From NCBI GenBank assembly GCA_004794785.1, contig SJOL01006424.1:1-64000 (forward strand): 64,000 nt of DNA. Direction: 5' to 3'. The notes beneath the pieces are model-generated. The model made no database searches. It was not told the origin of the DNA and saw only the letters and a program-made list of their open reading frames with translations. This document shows positions 26,201-41,200 of the stretch, in pieces. The DNA comes from Opisthorchis felineus (lineage: Eukaryota; Platyhelminthes; Trematoda; Opisthorchiida; Opisthorchiidae). Both the position numbers and the translations under genes were made by a program. Position 1 is the stretch's first letter. The number at the start of each line of letters is the position of its first letter.

Positions 26201-29200
26201 TTTGTTGATCAACTATACCTCCAAGTCCCTTGTACTATTAATTATTTAGTACCATTATTTCTAATAATATGCCCAATGAGACCATTATGATATCACGTGG
26301 TTACAACATATGAGTCTTTCGACTTTACTGTTTTCAAAGCAGATAATGGGCCTTGAAAATAAGTGAGATTAAATCGAGTTCTCATCTTGTAAGTGAAGTC
26401 ACTCTGTGGCGAAAAGCCGAGGAGTACTGTGTATGTGTTGGGAATCGATAGCAGAGCGCATCCCACAACCTCGAACTTGCAATCTCCCGGTTAGTTGTTG
26501 AAGAGGGACCAGACTGTTTGGTAATCAACTGGTAGCCGGGATGGGGTGCAAGTTTTTATCCCCCTAGCTTGCTGCTACTGGTTTCCAATTAAACTAACTT
26601 GCGTAACGAGTCATGCATGCATACAGCCAACCAGCACTAAACTAGGCTGGCCAAATGGACTTGGTCCTACTGTGTATGACGTCCACTCACCTTCAAGGGC
26701 ATTCTAAATACGTGTAAGTCTCTCGTAATAATAAGACCGTAGTGTCACAGTAGGAATTCGAACAAATGCAGGATTTTGAAAGAGCATCATTTCCCTGTAG
26801 GTCTGATCTCGATTTGCGTACCACACCAAGCGACCGAATACATCCTAATACACTTTCAGTGGGATGTGTGAGGACCAAAATATTTTCTGGAAAACCTTCC
26901 GGTATGAAAGTACTTCCTGCCAAATATTCCGAAGGAACGCCTGACCGTTTGTTGATTCCGAAACAAATCAGGACGGACTTAATGCATTACTTATGAGATT
27001 GCTGAAGGCTCTTTGACAGCCCACGACTAATTTTGCCCTTATTGGGGCTCATCAGGCAGGTGCAGTCCCGAGTTTCCGTCAACCTTATGTTCTACTTTAA
27101 CTCAGATTGCACGAACTAAGAGAAATACACTCATTTGCAAATAAATTTGATTCTGACTGGAGACTCATCTAAAATCCAGATGAATCTCTCGTTTATGATG
27201 TTCCCAAGAAGATCATGAACGATTGATTCGGCTGGGCTCCAGATGAGTCTCCCGTCAAAGCCAAACTGATATGTAACTGAATGTAGTTCGTTAAAGTCAG
27301 GACGGAGATTACCTGTCCAGGTTCTAACCTCAAACACACTTATCTCGCGTGCCTCATCGGCCATGCTTCGTTCAATTATATTGCTCGCTATGGTTGCTCC
27401 AGTGTCACACAAACTGATAAATAGCCCTTGTATCTTTCCGCTTCAACAGGAGTGACTATTTCATTGATAGACATTTTGTGTCCCGTCGGTATCATTTAAG
27501 ATACATCCAATTGCATTCTCCCGATCGCTTCTGATGAATTGCCGCAGTTCATTGCGAACAGCACGCGCTGTCTCACAAAATCACTGGATTCAGTAGATTT
27601 GTAAATTCGAATCTTTGTGTCTTCAAAGCGGTCATTCAAGTTTCTCAAATACCCATAAAGCTTTACATCGATCCCATTTCGGCTACCTGCAACGAAGTAA
27701 AACTGAACCTGGGCCTCTTCAGTTTGAGACTCATCCAGGCCGATTCCTGTCTGATGTACGGTGCTCCAAAAATTTATACGTTGAAGCGCATACAAGTACT
27801 TGATATATTCTGGTAGTTAGTGATCTTGAAAAGTGACCCAGGCACTCATAGTACTGGAAAACATTTGGAGCCCTTGGACAGGATTAGAACCTGTGATCTC
27901 CCGCCAGAAACCAAGCAACTAGACTGCCGCGGACGCTGCCTAATAAATGAACATTTGATGTCTTCAAAACAATCATGCGCCTCACCTCCGCGTGTCCAGC
28001 ATACAACTATCTATCGGCTAACATGATAAAAATAATTTGTAATCATGAATATAGGCTGAGATGAATCTATCGGCTGGTTTTAGGAGGCTTATTTGGTGCA
28101 TTATATATGGCAGGTATATTGGAATCTCAGCTTTATCTCCCGTTAACAACTGTCGGCTTGTGAACAGGCGTTTTACTAAAGGTCGCTGAGATCGTTGACT
28201 GCCCGAACTATCGGTCGACCTGGTAAGCCACTCAAAAACAATTCGAATTCTTGAACATTGTTTCAAATAAAAAAGGTGACCTTTGGGCAGCACATTCAGC
28301 TGGAAGAAATGTGACTCATAGGTGTGTCTCCCGTTAAAACAAAATTATTTACAAAAGATGTTTCAATTAGGCAAACGATGAATGCATTTTCTTCACACAC
28401 TGTTTTATGCTTCCCACGAGGTAGTTTGCTTATTCGGGAAGTTCTTTGGGGCGGAAATATCTAGTTCGTGGGAGGTTGCACCTCATTAACGAGCTTGTTG
28501 AAACTTCAGTATAAGTCATACTTATGAACACTGAACGCCTTTTATACCGGTATTACTTTCTGAAAGCTATTAGGAAGCAAAAAGTGACTAGCAGTAATCG
28601 GTGGATCCGACATTAAATGATGAATCAGTTAACACCTGGGAATTTGCTGGACATTAGTTTCGTTTAAACAAGACCAGACGCGCATTAATTAAATGCCCTG
28701 AGTTTGATTGATGACAGATAACACAAAAACGAGGAACTTACGGACAAAAAGTTTGGCGACAGCTTCGTTAGGCCCAAGTCGGCATATGTATTCACCCTCA
28801 TCCGATTTGCGTGCATACTGTTTGCTTATAAAACTTGTATGTAACGCGTACGGGTCGTCTTGGCGACGAAATCCGGTCGGGCTGGTCGTGTCAAGAGGAA
28901 TCATAGGTCCATCACGGAACGGGCGGTAGAACCATAGCATGTCTCTGTTTGACGGGCGTCCTGATCCAGATGTTTGACAGTGGAACTCCACTGCAAATCC
29001 TTCGTCCACTGTGTCACTCGAGGGATTAATTTGCAGTACATCTTCGTCTGGTTGATGTGGGTTGCAGGAAGCAGAAATACAAGTTAAGAATGTTGACCCG
29101 TTTTTCATGCACATGGGGAATATTTCCTTGCATAATTGTGGAAGTTTAAGCTAACATTTGATTTTTTGTTTTCCGTCCGCAGGTTGTCTGATCGGCTGGA

Positions 29201-32200
29201 TATTTTGCAGTTTGTGTTTCATCAATGCGTTGGTTCATCGTTTGTTCCCCGTTACAAATCCCATAAAATAAACTATGCTGAAAAATCGACAAAATTTAGA
29301 CAGGAACCGTCCATTGTAATGCTGCCGCTCCAACATTCATTGAATCATATCATACTTATACAAATATGTCTGAGTCACCCAGCCGAGCAGATAGTGAGCT
29401 GCCATTCTGACGATTCTAGTCCGAACCCCACTTGCGTGTCTAGAAATTTGATGCCAGCACCTCACCCTGATAATCTACACATATGTTGTTGCGGAACTAA
29501 AGTCGTAAGAATATCTCTTTGTTTATGCGTGACAGCTTTCGTGCGTCACTGAGAGATTTCCCCTTGCAGAGGTTGTGCCAGAAATTTGTGGACAGGTTAC
29601 GGAAAGCTCAGTGCATTGTAGGAAAGACCAACAGTGTGTGATGTTAGTTGAATCACTTAAGTGTTTTGGTAACCCCGAAGAGCTTAAAAGACTGGCTCAC
29701 TCACCCCGAACAATCACATTGGTTTGCCTGATATCACCATTCACACGACACTCGTACGCCCCGGCGTGTGATTTTTCAACCCCGCGTAGAATGACAATGC
29801 TGACACGCATTCGGTCGATACGGTGGACATTACCAGACAAGTTCAAGGTTGGGTGAAACTCCAAAGGTTGCTCGTTAAAAAACCATTGAACGCCTTGTGA
29901 ACCGCGTAAGTGATGGAATTCGCAGTGCAGTTCACGAGTCTCTCCAGGTAGAGTGACCATAACATTACCAGGTGGTGGGACCATTTCTGTGAGTGGAAAA
30001 AACAGGAAAAAATCGGTTTGAAGGATGGCAGCCCATGCTACAGCGAACAATGCACACTAGGATTAAGGTTGCCTACTGGTTCAGATTTTCACAAGGGAGC
30101 TTGTGAGATGCCGCAATCAGCATTTCAACATTATTCCGTGTTAATATAAAAACGCGCGAACCAGATGAAACTATCTGGCTCTTCAACCCTTCTGCATTCC
30201 TGGAAGCAAGCGCAAAACTATTCATACTTTGAAACTTTCCTTACATGCAGACACTATTCTCCTCGTAGAAAAGAACATAGTTCACTTCAGTGCTCTATTT
30301 GTTGGTTAGCAGTACTGAAATTGTGTATATGCATGAAAAAGACCCTGACACCTGGATAATATCCATGTAAAAACCGAAAACAAATAGGATACATACTTTG
30401 TATAGACGTAATACATTATTCATAAGGTTGCTGAAAACTCTCCGACAGGCCGCGATCGGTTTCGCTCTTATTGTGGCTCACCAGGTAGGCGCAGTCCCCG
30501 AGTTTCCATCAACCTTAGGTTCTACTTGAACCCGAATTGGACAGATTTCGACAAATACACTCATTTGCATATCAATTTGCTTTTGACGGGAGGCTCACCT
30601 GGAATCCAGCTGAATCTCTCGTTTAGGATTTTATTAAGCAACTGAATGCTCTGCACAATGCCGCCTCATGGTTCGGTTGGTCGTGAGCTGTCGAAGAATT
30701 TTCAGTAACCTAATGATTAATGTATTACGTTTATACAATGTGTTGTGATATCTCGAACATCGTACCAACTGAAACATGAGGCGGCCTGATGCAGCAAATT
30801 CAGCCGCTTAGGAATATCGTGAACGAGATATTTAGCTGGATTACAGGTGAGTTTCCCATCAAAACCAAATTGATATTCAAATGAGGGTATTTATCTAGCA
30901 TGTATACTTATTTGTGGGAGGACTCCCAGGAGCACCAGTCTTTTGTTCCCGTATCATCAAGGAACGAACATTGGTAGAAAACTCTTATGGAAGGCATTTT
31001 TTTACGTTTACACTCCTCTGTCTTAGTCCAATTTACTGTCTATCAGTTAACTGTAATGACAACCTTACTTGGAGACCTCAAACAGCGGTACTCGAGGGAG
31101 TGTATACTTTATTAGGAAAGGAATACTCCATAAGTCATTTTTGCAATAGAATTGTAATATCTGTAGGAAATGTAGGCGAAATGCATATCAGAAGACAAAC
31201 ACTGGTAGACAAAATCATTATGTCCAGACTGTTCATCATCAAATAACCAATAACCATAGAAAACTGTGTCTACAGTGACACAACACCAAACGACACGATA
31301 AACAACAGATCAAAATAGACTGGAATGAATGCTTAGTGGATGTAATGTATTTGGTTGGGATTTGAACAAATCGCAAAAATATCGTCCATGTGCAATTTAC
31401 AGACAACCAACTTATAGATTTACGCCTTTCGTCACTTTTCTGTAGACCTCATGTGTATATATATGCAAGAATCGCTCCTGGTGGGTTTACCACTGTGACC
31501 CAAAGCATCTGTCGGGGAGCGGTGCCATGAAAAAGAAGCAGGACATAAGTTGAGAAGCTCAGTGCGTATTCATGGGTCGAACAGAACGTCACCTATTGGC
31601 AGGAGTCCAGGAAATTGATGGTTAACAAACAGTACGAGTTGTCTAAAATCGTTCACACATTTATGAGACCCACCGGTTATCCGATAGACTCTACATGCAT
31701 TCGAAGTCTTTGGTATAAATTAAGTAACATGGTGGCACATTTTTTATCAATATCAGCCCGACTATGTAGGTAGACGGATCACAAATCACGCGGTTTACAT
31801 GGGACGTCATTGCGGACTAGACTAATTATAGCACCACCTTAAACGCAAACTCATAAAGCTCTGGACTCTGTCTGACAGATTATACCGAATCGTCGCAAGT
31901 GGCAAAGTGGACAAGTATGTACGTTTTTTGGCTGTAAAAAAGGGAAATGAATATTCAAAAACTGGGTACGCTCGTGCTGGCTTTTCAACCATGACAGAAA
32001 AGCCAGCCTGTCCCTTGTTGTTATTCCGCGGTGAAAATTTCTCCCCCTATATCAATCGCCGCTCACACTCAGTGAATAAATGGATGTATGATCCATCTAG
32101 GTTACTACTGGTTGGTGAGAAAACGCAAGTGCTGACATCACCGTGGAAGAATTCGGAGTCTTCATACGCTCTTCTAAACTTGGTTTATCTATTTGATGCC

Positions 32201-35200
32201 TGTTGATCCGATGGTAGTTGATCTGTTAACCGAGCTTGGCAACTGGCTTGCAAACGTCTCTTCACCATGCTGAGGGATATCAATAATCTTCAGCTGGGTG
32301 GGTAAATCCTCCAGTTTTTCTTACGCTTATGTGGTTTCTGAGGTGTATATCGAAATTGCAACGTGACTGCTCATCTAAAGATTGGTAATTGCGTAATTTG
32401 GTTGGTCCTTTCGGCCCAATCCAAACTCACCAAGCGGATCAAAAACCAAACCAACCCGCCTACAATCAAACACGGAAAGGACAATGTGTACACATAAGAG
32501 ACCACATAAACGCGAGCAGATTAGGAAGAAATACCAAGTAAACAACAGACTGGTGGTGCCGCCTTAAGCGAGACCAGCATGTTTGTACTCCAGTTACCAA
32601 GCTTTATTAGCAGGCCGAAACCGAGCAGTGCATACTCTGCAGGGCTACCGAGCCAGAGACTTTTTGCGTTCGAAAGACTGTAAAATCGAGCCAAAGATCC
32701 TGAAGATCGAGGTTGTTGGCTGGTATAATTTGTCCGGTCGTTCCGGTGTTATTAAACCCTGAAGTCTTTAGATTCCCTTATACTCTATTTATGAGAGCAT
32801 TTCCTCCAACTTCCCTTCCGCCTTTGCTGGGGTCATCAAGAAAACCAAAACACCACAAAGGTTGCTTTCTCTAACCACCGCCCCAGTTTGCTCTCTAGGT
32901 TTTTACCTGGTGGCCTGAATAACTTTATGGTGAATAGCATTTCCTGTTTTTGTGGGGTGGTTATATTTTATGCCGCACTAATATAACCGACCAGCACACA
33001 ATTTTGAAAAGTCTTGTTTGTAACTTCATCGCCTGAAAAATGCCGTTCTATACAAATCGATATAACAGCTTGTTCTAAGCAGAATGTGAAGAAGAACCAC
33101 AACCGTCGACTTCTATAGACAAGCGCAAATTTTTCAACCAAAGCCGTCAGCTGTTGTTGTTGTTTTGCTCGTTGCAAAAACGTTGGTACAACCATGCGTA
33201 TTATTGCAAATATTCGGTCAACTAATAGCCTCCAAACCCTTATTGCTATGAGCAGGTAAAGCAGTTGAAGTCATGGAATGCGCCATTATTTATATGGCAG
33301 ACCAGTTATTTTTTCAAAATTCTCTCTCAGCTGTGGCCGTTTTTTCTGTGTCGACCAGAGACTCACCGCTTGTGAAACAACCTAGTAATTATGTTAAGTT
33401 TAGTATCCAGCTATGTAAATCTTGTGCGACTACTGGGTTTTGCCTCACTTGTATAGATGATTGTGAATACCCGAATAAATGCCAGTGACCTTAACGTCGG
33501 GATCACATTAAAGCAGCAAACAGAAGGCATAAAGCTTTGAGCCGAAAGTTGACTGGATGGCCGTTGTCCAAAAATTGACTAATGGAAACTGTATCCGGTT
33601 TAGTATTGGCGTGCATGCAGTGATTTGGAGTTCAGTTTATTTCGCTCCTTGAATTGGCGCAGGGGAAGCCTGCAGACAAGCGATATCTGACTTTGCCACG
33701 CAGCATCAATCCAACAAAACCCTAACCAGAGTTCTAAGTTTAACTGGAAAGTTATGTTTAGAATCTTTTTGTGCATCCTAGTGAGAGACTATGAAGTACT
33801 GTCATTGGGTCCGAAATGCTGTTGTCCGACTTCCGAATGCAAGCCATCAGACGCAGAAATTCAGTTTGAAAACTGACTGACTTCGACACAACGCAATCCA
33901 GGCCAACAATAGCGGGCTCGTGCTATAGATAAATCTGCTGCCAAGGCTCCGCTAAGTTTACCCTTGTAAAAATACACCTAGATGAATTGGAATCATTGCG
34001 TCAAAACTTGTCAGTGAGCAAAACTAAACCGCGAGTATAGTTGCACTCGATAAATTGTGAGCATTTCCTCGCGCAAGCAAAGATTCGAAAGAGACGAGAA
34101 TGAACGTACAAAAATTCAGCATCAAGGATGTTGCGAGTTCTTATACAAGGAGGAAGGATTCACTCTAGAACACTTGTGCAGCTGCGCCTAGCTCGGAGCA
34201 CCACAGGCAGACTGCACGTTTTGTCAAAGATCCACGATCCGCGGCCAATCTTGGATATGTGCTTTTCATCCCAACATGCACTAGCGCATCGGCTGGCAGA
34301 GTTGATAGAACCGGTTAGAAAACAACTGATCAAGTACAGTTTAAACGATAGTTTCCACTTCCGTAACAAAGCCAACTCGTTTAACATCACTGACGCCAGA
34401 GTGCTGAATTTGAACGTGCCGTCGCTGTTCACAAGTATGCCATTATGAGAAACTACCGATCACTTGTGTCAATATGTTGGCCCAATTCAGACTGATATGA
34501 ATATCCCTACCGGAGACCTCAACTCACTAGTTTTATCCTATGCTAAAACGATACAATTCAAAATACCTGGTTCTGTTCACCATCCAGATGACGAAGTAAC
34601 GATGAGTCCATTGGGTCATTTCCTAGCTGAAGTATTCTTATGGAATGTAGAGTAGAACGACCTTAACCAGGTCACACAAGGAACGCCCTATTACTCAAGA
34701 TACGCTGATGACATTTCCTGGGTTATCGAATACGGAGATGGTTGGGGTCGCGTGCTGGGCACGTCTAATAAAGTACATCGAAAGATGGCCACAGTCGAAA
34801 GAGAAGAAGGTACCTTACCCTTTCCAACTGTTCTGAAAAGCAGAGGATCCAAATGACAAGTGCAACATTTTTAACAGGAAGACACGGAGTGGTCAACACT
34901 TTGACCTTGATAATTCTATACCGTTCAAACACGAGTGCAACCCTGTATTATATCTGACAGAGCAAGCCAGGGAAATATATATGGTGGATGTAGAAAAGAT
35001 GGGACTGAGCTGCATCAAAGATATCTTGATAAAGAACCGCTCACCACCAGGAATATGACCAGAATTGACGCACAGCCTACTGTGGGCAAGCAAATGGCTT
35101 TCACGTGGATCCCTTATAACGGAGACACAGTAAGCCATTCTCTCACCCAGCGGAAAAAACCACTCATGCGTCTAAACTGACTCTAACCTTTCCATCAGTC

Positions 35201-38200
35201 AGCACTTGCTATCCGCTTACAAAGAAAAAGCAGAGGCAGGTTTTACAGTCACACTTTTTTTCTGCCCATTTGCTCGGAGCAACGTACTCAGGTTGCACTT
35301 CACGACAACCGCCTGCACGTGATCGGACACATGCTCACGCTGCTTGGATGGATACCGGTATAAGGAGGGAAACCCTTCACTGCAGAGTTGTTTATTAGAA
35401 AACGCCAACTAAACGGTTACAGACTATTAGACAGGAAGGTTAAACTCTCATTTGCATGTTGTTTTTAAAAACGGAATATCCATCTTCTTCTCGAACGCGT
35501 CTTCTTGAACTCTCCTGGATATTCATTGACTATCGCATAATTGCAAGCAAAAACTGCAAAGTAGTTCCACAAATTCCGTAATAAATCCCACCTTCCATTA
35601 GATCAAGGCGAAGTTACGAGAACACACATACTACTCGCATGCGTCATCAGTAGTACCCACCGTTACACCGGCAGTAATATGTCGGAATGTAGCACTGATC
35701 TGTCTCATTTGTGGGATGCAAACCACCACAGGGACAAAAACAACGCTTTTCGGGTCACCTATCATTCACACCCAATATACAAGAAACTGATGAATTTCTG
35801 GACGTACTTTCTAATGTTGAGCATTGTGGTTGGTCATATTGTCACGCCAAAAGGTTATAGCTACTTCTTGTTGTAAAACAGTTTATGTGAATGAGAAGTG
35901 AACGAGTGTTGTGTGGTTATAGTTCACAATCTCTGAGTTACCAATAATTAGAAGAACGTTACCATTCTGGTCAGTAAAAATCCACTACTTGACCGAAAAC
36001 CGAATGAAATATTTGATCAATAGAGAAAAGTTTGGTGAATTTCAAAATAACCAGTTCGAAAACATGTGTCACGAACTAAAATATACCTTTCCACACGGAC
36101 TCCCTCCTTAACAAGCGGGTGATCTACCGGATGAAGCTTGCTCTCCGTCACACATATGCATCTAGTAAGCGGGAGTCCGGCGGTTGGGGTTCACGGCGAG
36201 ACTTGTCCTTTCGCTTAATCTGCACGTACTCCACTTCACCCTGCTCGGCCAGAGGATTCAAAACTAGCTACCCAAATCTTTGATCACCTTACCATTGTCC
36301 AACTCTTCTCACCAAACAATACGACCCTCTATCGTCAGTTTCGTCAAAACTTCTTGAATCTCCTTTTCACGTCATTGAAATAAGGATTTTAAGCATTGCC
36401 TTGTGTAATCATATCTTTGTGCAACACAATGCGACTTTTGTCGGTTGGTTTACTGGATGGACTTCAGTGTGTAGACTTCATGAGACAGAATAACTAAGTT
36501 CCAGTTTGTGGACGCCTGGATCTGGACTGATGGTATGAGTGCGGTGGTTAACCAAACATCTCGATGTTAGACTGACTGGTCGATCGCTTCTATGTACCAA
36601 ATGCCGTCCTAAATAATCATCGCTCACGTCCCGACTGTGGGGAAAGTAAATATAGGTCACCCATTGTCCTGTCCGCACGAGTTAGCTCGTTGTGTCCTCT
36701 GGCCCACTGATGCACCACTCCAGTTGTACGCTGCAAGATATTCGTCTCAAGCCAGTATACACTTTCCAAACGATACTTGATGAAGACCATTCTCAGTGGT
36801 CGAAACCTCGGACAATTTCAGTGAACATATCTGCTACGTGCTTTTTGTTATGAACCAACAACCCACAGCAGCAAAGCTGTTTCAACTCCGTTGGACTCAT
36901 CCATCCCGCATGCCTCATGAACTTTCGTTATTTCATCGTTCGGTGAATTTTATCATCCCAGGACCATTATCAATATGCGCGGTAGTTTGCTGTGACTGAC
37001 GCCCGGATAGAGGCCGACAAGCTGGTAGGTCGATCAACTGATGTTCATCCGATGTCTTCCCGTTGGTCTATATAAACTCAGAGTGGGAATTCCAGACTGT
37101 ACTGGAAGAAAAGCGTGATTTATTACTGCCGTTCCGCTTTTTCGCCATCGATTAACCGTAAAACAGCTTGCCGCCATGTCAGCTGATATTCAGCGAAACG
37201 TGTTGTAAAACCACAGGGAATGCATCTGGACAATCTGTGCCACGTATGCACAACTTTATTTCTGGGATGGCCTCTTCGCCTTGCACCATCTTTGTGCAGA
37301 AAACTCAGGAGTTCCGAGTGCTCGCAGCCAAAGTGCCACTAAAAAACGTGACAGCAGACAGAGTGATTAGTAGGTCAAGCGGTATCCCTGGGTAGCCTAG
37401 GCCATAGGCTATCCAGTCTGGATTCCTAGTTTATCATTCAGTGCCACATCGTTGATTCTTCAGATTGGTTGAAAGTTGCGACTATTCAAGCTAGTCTTGT
37501 TTGTTGCGCTCTTCGGTATCCAACTGACGTTAACCTCCTTCACCTTCATTCCTATGGATATATCAAGGCGGGCGACAAGTGCAAGCGGTGAACTGTTTGT
37601 GTGAACTGATCGGACTTGATTTAAATGCACCGTTTGTCGCAAAGGCCATGTTCTAACAGTTTTTCGCCTCTAACGAGAAGCTAGCATGAATTAAATTGAT
37701 CTGCCGATAAATTAAGCTGGCAACAAACTTGTCAAAGCGGTTAAAAAGTTGGCCACTTATGAAAAGACCGTGAAGAACTGACAGATGCGGTGGTACAGAT
37801 CTAACAAATGAAGTGGCAACGAACGTACCCATGGATCTTAACTAGAAAGAGCGAATACAGCTAAGATAATTCTTCTGAGTATTCAGGGAATACGTAAGTT
37901 ATCGATCCCGCAAAGGACGCTACATTTCCGACATCTATTTCGAAAGCCGGGTGCACTGTATGTGACGTATTTATGAAGTTCCGTGAAGGAGTCCATGATA
38001 GCAGTATTAAAATATGTCAGTCATCAGCAGTAATTGAGTAATGTTGCGGTCGTATGTGAATTGTGAAGGCGGGTTTACTGCTGAAGTCTGTTGAGTATTG
38101 TGGGTTCATGGTTGAATGTGGTCATTTTGGAGATGACCTATTTAAATATGGCTGAGAAGCCAGAAATGGTACAGGACCAAACTCGAATGTCATGGACCAC

Positions 38201-41200
38201 CATGCATTAGGAACCATGAATTCCAAGTTTCCATCGAAAGATCACCATACTAAATTAGTTTTTATAATCTTCCTCTGCAAAATCAATTTTCCTTCCGCTT
38301 CGCAGTTAGACTTCATGGCTTTAGAAGCCCGCACATTACCTTCTCAGACTTTCTTTATGATCCAGCTGAATGGGAATTACGGCACGGTAACGCTAAAAAT
38401 CTAACGACAGCCATTTCTGTACGATAGCTATAGGACACATCTTGCTCATTTTCTATGACAAAATTTGGACTCAGGTATCCTTCAGACATTCAACGCCAGT
38501 CATAAAAATATCCGAAGCGTTCATATTTTGCCCGTTTTAAATCAGCTGGAACAAAAGTTACATTCTAAGCGATAAGGCCAGACTAGTCGTTGTACGTCCA
38601 AGCTGCCAAGCATGCTAGTACATATATTCGTTATATAACAGACTTTTGTGAAGGCGATGATTGACTGGTTCACTGAAGTTGGTAGTTTTCTCCATCAGAG
38701 TTTGCATCATTAGTGTTTAGTGGCGTAGCGCTCCCTCATGTTTGTGCAGCGTCGGGTTACCTCAGGTCGACAACATGTATCGCTCTACCATAAGATGGTG
38801 CATTAATCTGAGGTAAGCTTCTGCTTGACCAGTACGAGGGTGAAACCATAATCAATAATGGGAATTGGCCTGATACCATTATTCTGATGAAGTCAGTTTC
38901 CCGTTCGTCCTGGTATCGATAAGCAATACATAAATTAGTTGACCCTAATCGATGCTAAAGCGAAAACAATTGTGCTAAATGGCAGAAGTCACTTGCTGGG
39001 TGCTAGCTCACCTAAATATGTAGAACAATAGTTTCCGACCGACCTGAATGGTGGAAAACCAAATGAATCTGTAACCAAACGTGCTTATTGGGTAGTTATC
39101 AGAAAAATACAGCCCAATTTGACCAGAACAAGATCCAATTTGGGATGGCACGTATATCGGATGGCCTGCATGTAGATGCACCTTTCGGAAGGGCATGAGC
39201 TAACCTCATTTCACTTTCGGGTACACTTTGTATACATATCTCTTGCCGATATCGGCTCCTCAAAAACTATCTTACCGTATTGTACAAACAACGCTGTTTT
39301 GAGGTGTAACAGATTTCTCGTAAAATTCGTGAGCACCTGAAAATATCTCCTGCTCGTCACAGTCATTCGATCTACACATGAATACTGAGAGACTTTGGCA
39401 AAGTTCTCAAGCCCCGTAGTTTCACAGTGTGAGAGTTCATTTCCTACCGGTGCAACACCGGTATTCATAGAAAGTCTGTTCTCCAGCAAACCAACATACT
39501 TACGGGCGCTCACGTTACTTTTTGTGATATTATTCAATCAGAGGGAATTTATCAGCACTATAACTTTGCATAGCCCTCTGAACACTGAAAAGTATAACGT
39601 GAAACACATCTCCCCTGTTCCCCATTTTGAACGCTTCAGAATTTTTTGGAACTTCCCGAAAAGGACCGTGAGTGCTAGACTAAGACACGAAGAAAAATCG
39701 CCTAAGTAACTGTTTCGTGGCCAGCTGAATCCATGCCGGTAAGCGAAATCGTTGAACTGTTGCGTGAGCGTGTTTCTCCTTTTGTGAGTTTGTTAAATGC
39801 ATATATTACTACTTCAATATCGCAAATAGGCGGTAACTTGTCGTAGTGTGACGTTTCCTATAATCCCATCACACAGTGACTTGCAGCGTGGAATGCCAAC
39901 GTAACAGTCGAATGGCTGAGCAGTGGATAAGGCTCTGACGAATTTAGTTTCCTGGACCTCGGCGTGACCGGTTCCCCAAAAATCACAATGCCCTAACTTT
40001 TCTCTCCAGCCGTCGTTGACTCGTGGTCAGCGGTTTACGACCAACGCTTTCGTTAAAAGCACCTGCGTCCCTTTGTCTAGGTGAGAGTATGGATTCCTAC
40101 CCCTCGTACAACCAAGATTTTTACGGCCAGACGCAGTTCCACTGCAGACAATTTGAGCCACACAACTTCGTGCACAGGGTAGAGTGGATGAACAAAGGTA
40201 GGTCATCACTGGTGAAATACTCTTTCCTCTCATACATTATTTATTTGTCCTCGTGGGTCCATATTTTAGAGCTGGCACAAGATTCCTCCCTAATATGCTA
40301 ATTCTGCGCATCCTCCGAAGCCTCAAAATCAAACGAAAAGCCTTAATGCTTGGTCACTGTGGGCACTTTTACCGTTTTTACTCAGTGGTAAGAAGCGGGA
40401 GAGACAATGGTTGCTCGTGTGCCGAATTCGCCAGATATTCATGTTACTCATTGAAGTTTGGGCATATACTGAAGTCGAAATAGATCCCAGTGGCCAGGCT
40501 TGTCAGGGTGCCTTTGAAAGTCTGATTTGTGCGGTTCGTTTGACAGCTAAACCATAATCCATTTGTTGTTTATCCGTCTTGTCTATCTGTGCTTTAAACG
40601 ACTATAACTCTTTGAAGTCAGTTTTTACAACAGTTGAGGTGCCGCGTTGCCGTAAGCCAAAGGCCATGAAATCGTTGATGATACATAAGTGGTGCCACTG
40701 GCATCCTCTCGGGTGGTTGATTCTGGTGGTCTCAGCAGAATAGACAGAACTGTATGACTGCCTCAGTTGTGTCCCGTTTTGTACAAAGCCAACTTCTGAA
40801 ATTACAAGCATTTTCAAATCACACAGTACCGCAGACTATCAGATTCTGATGAGGCAGTTGCTAGCTATTCGTTCTTCTGGAGCACTCATGAAACTTGTGA
40901 CCAAACATTCGTCGGCGTCACTTTTCTTCCCACTTTAGGGGGCTTTAGGCTTAGGCTTAGGCTTCGACATCCAAGAAGTTCAGACACCCTATGGTAAAAG
41001 GATTTTAGGGGACTGTCTTCTGAACTGTCCTACATCTTCTCTTTTATCGGAGAGCAGCTTACACTTATACGTACGTGCCACGACTTTATGTAGTACAAGC
41101 TCTCAGCATTTAGGATCATTTCTATCACAACACACTATATCAGGTAAAATGCAGCCATTGCTATTGTGAAAAAGTATGATAAACAGTCCGAAATTAAATT

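Noticed and set aside
40945..40962. Interstitial telomere made of TTAGGC
   Set aside because: Only three units and not the usual flatworm repeat; a simple-sequence coincidence is more likely.
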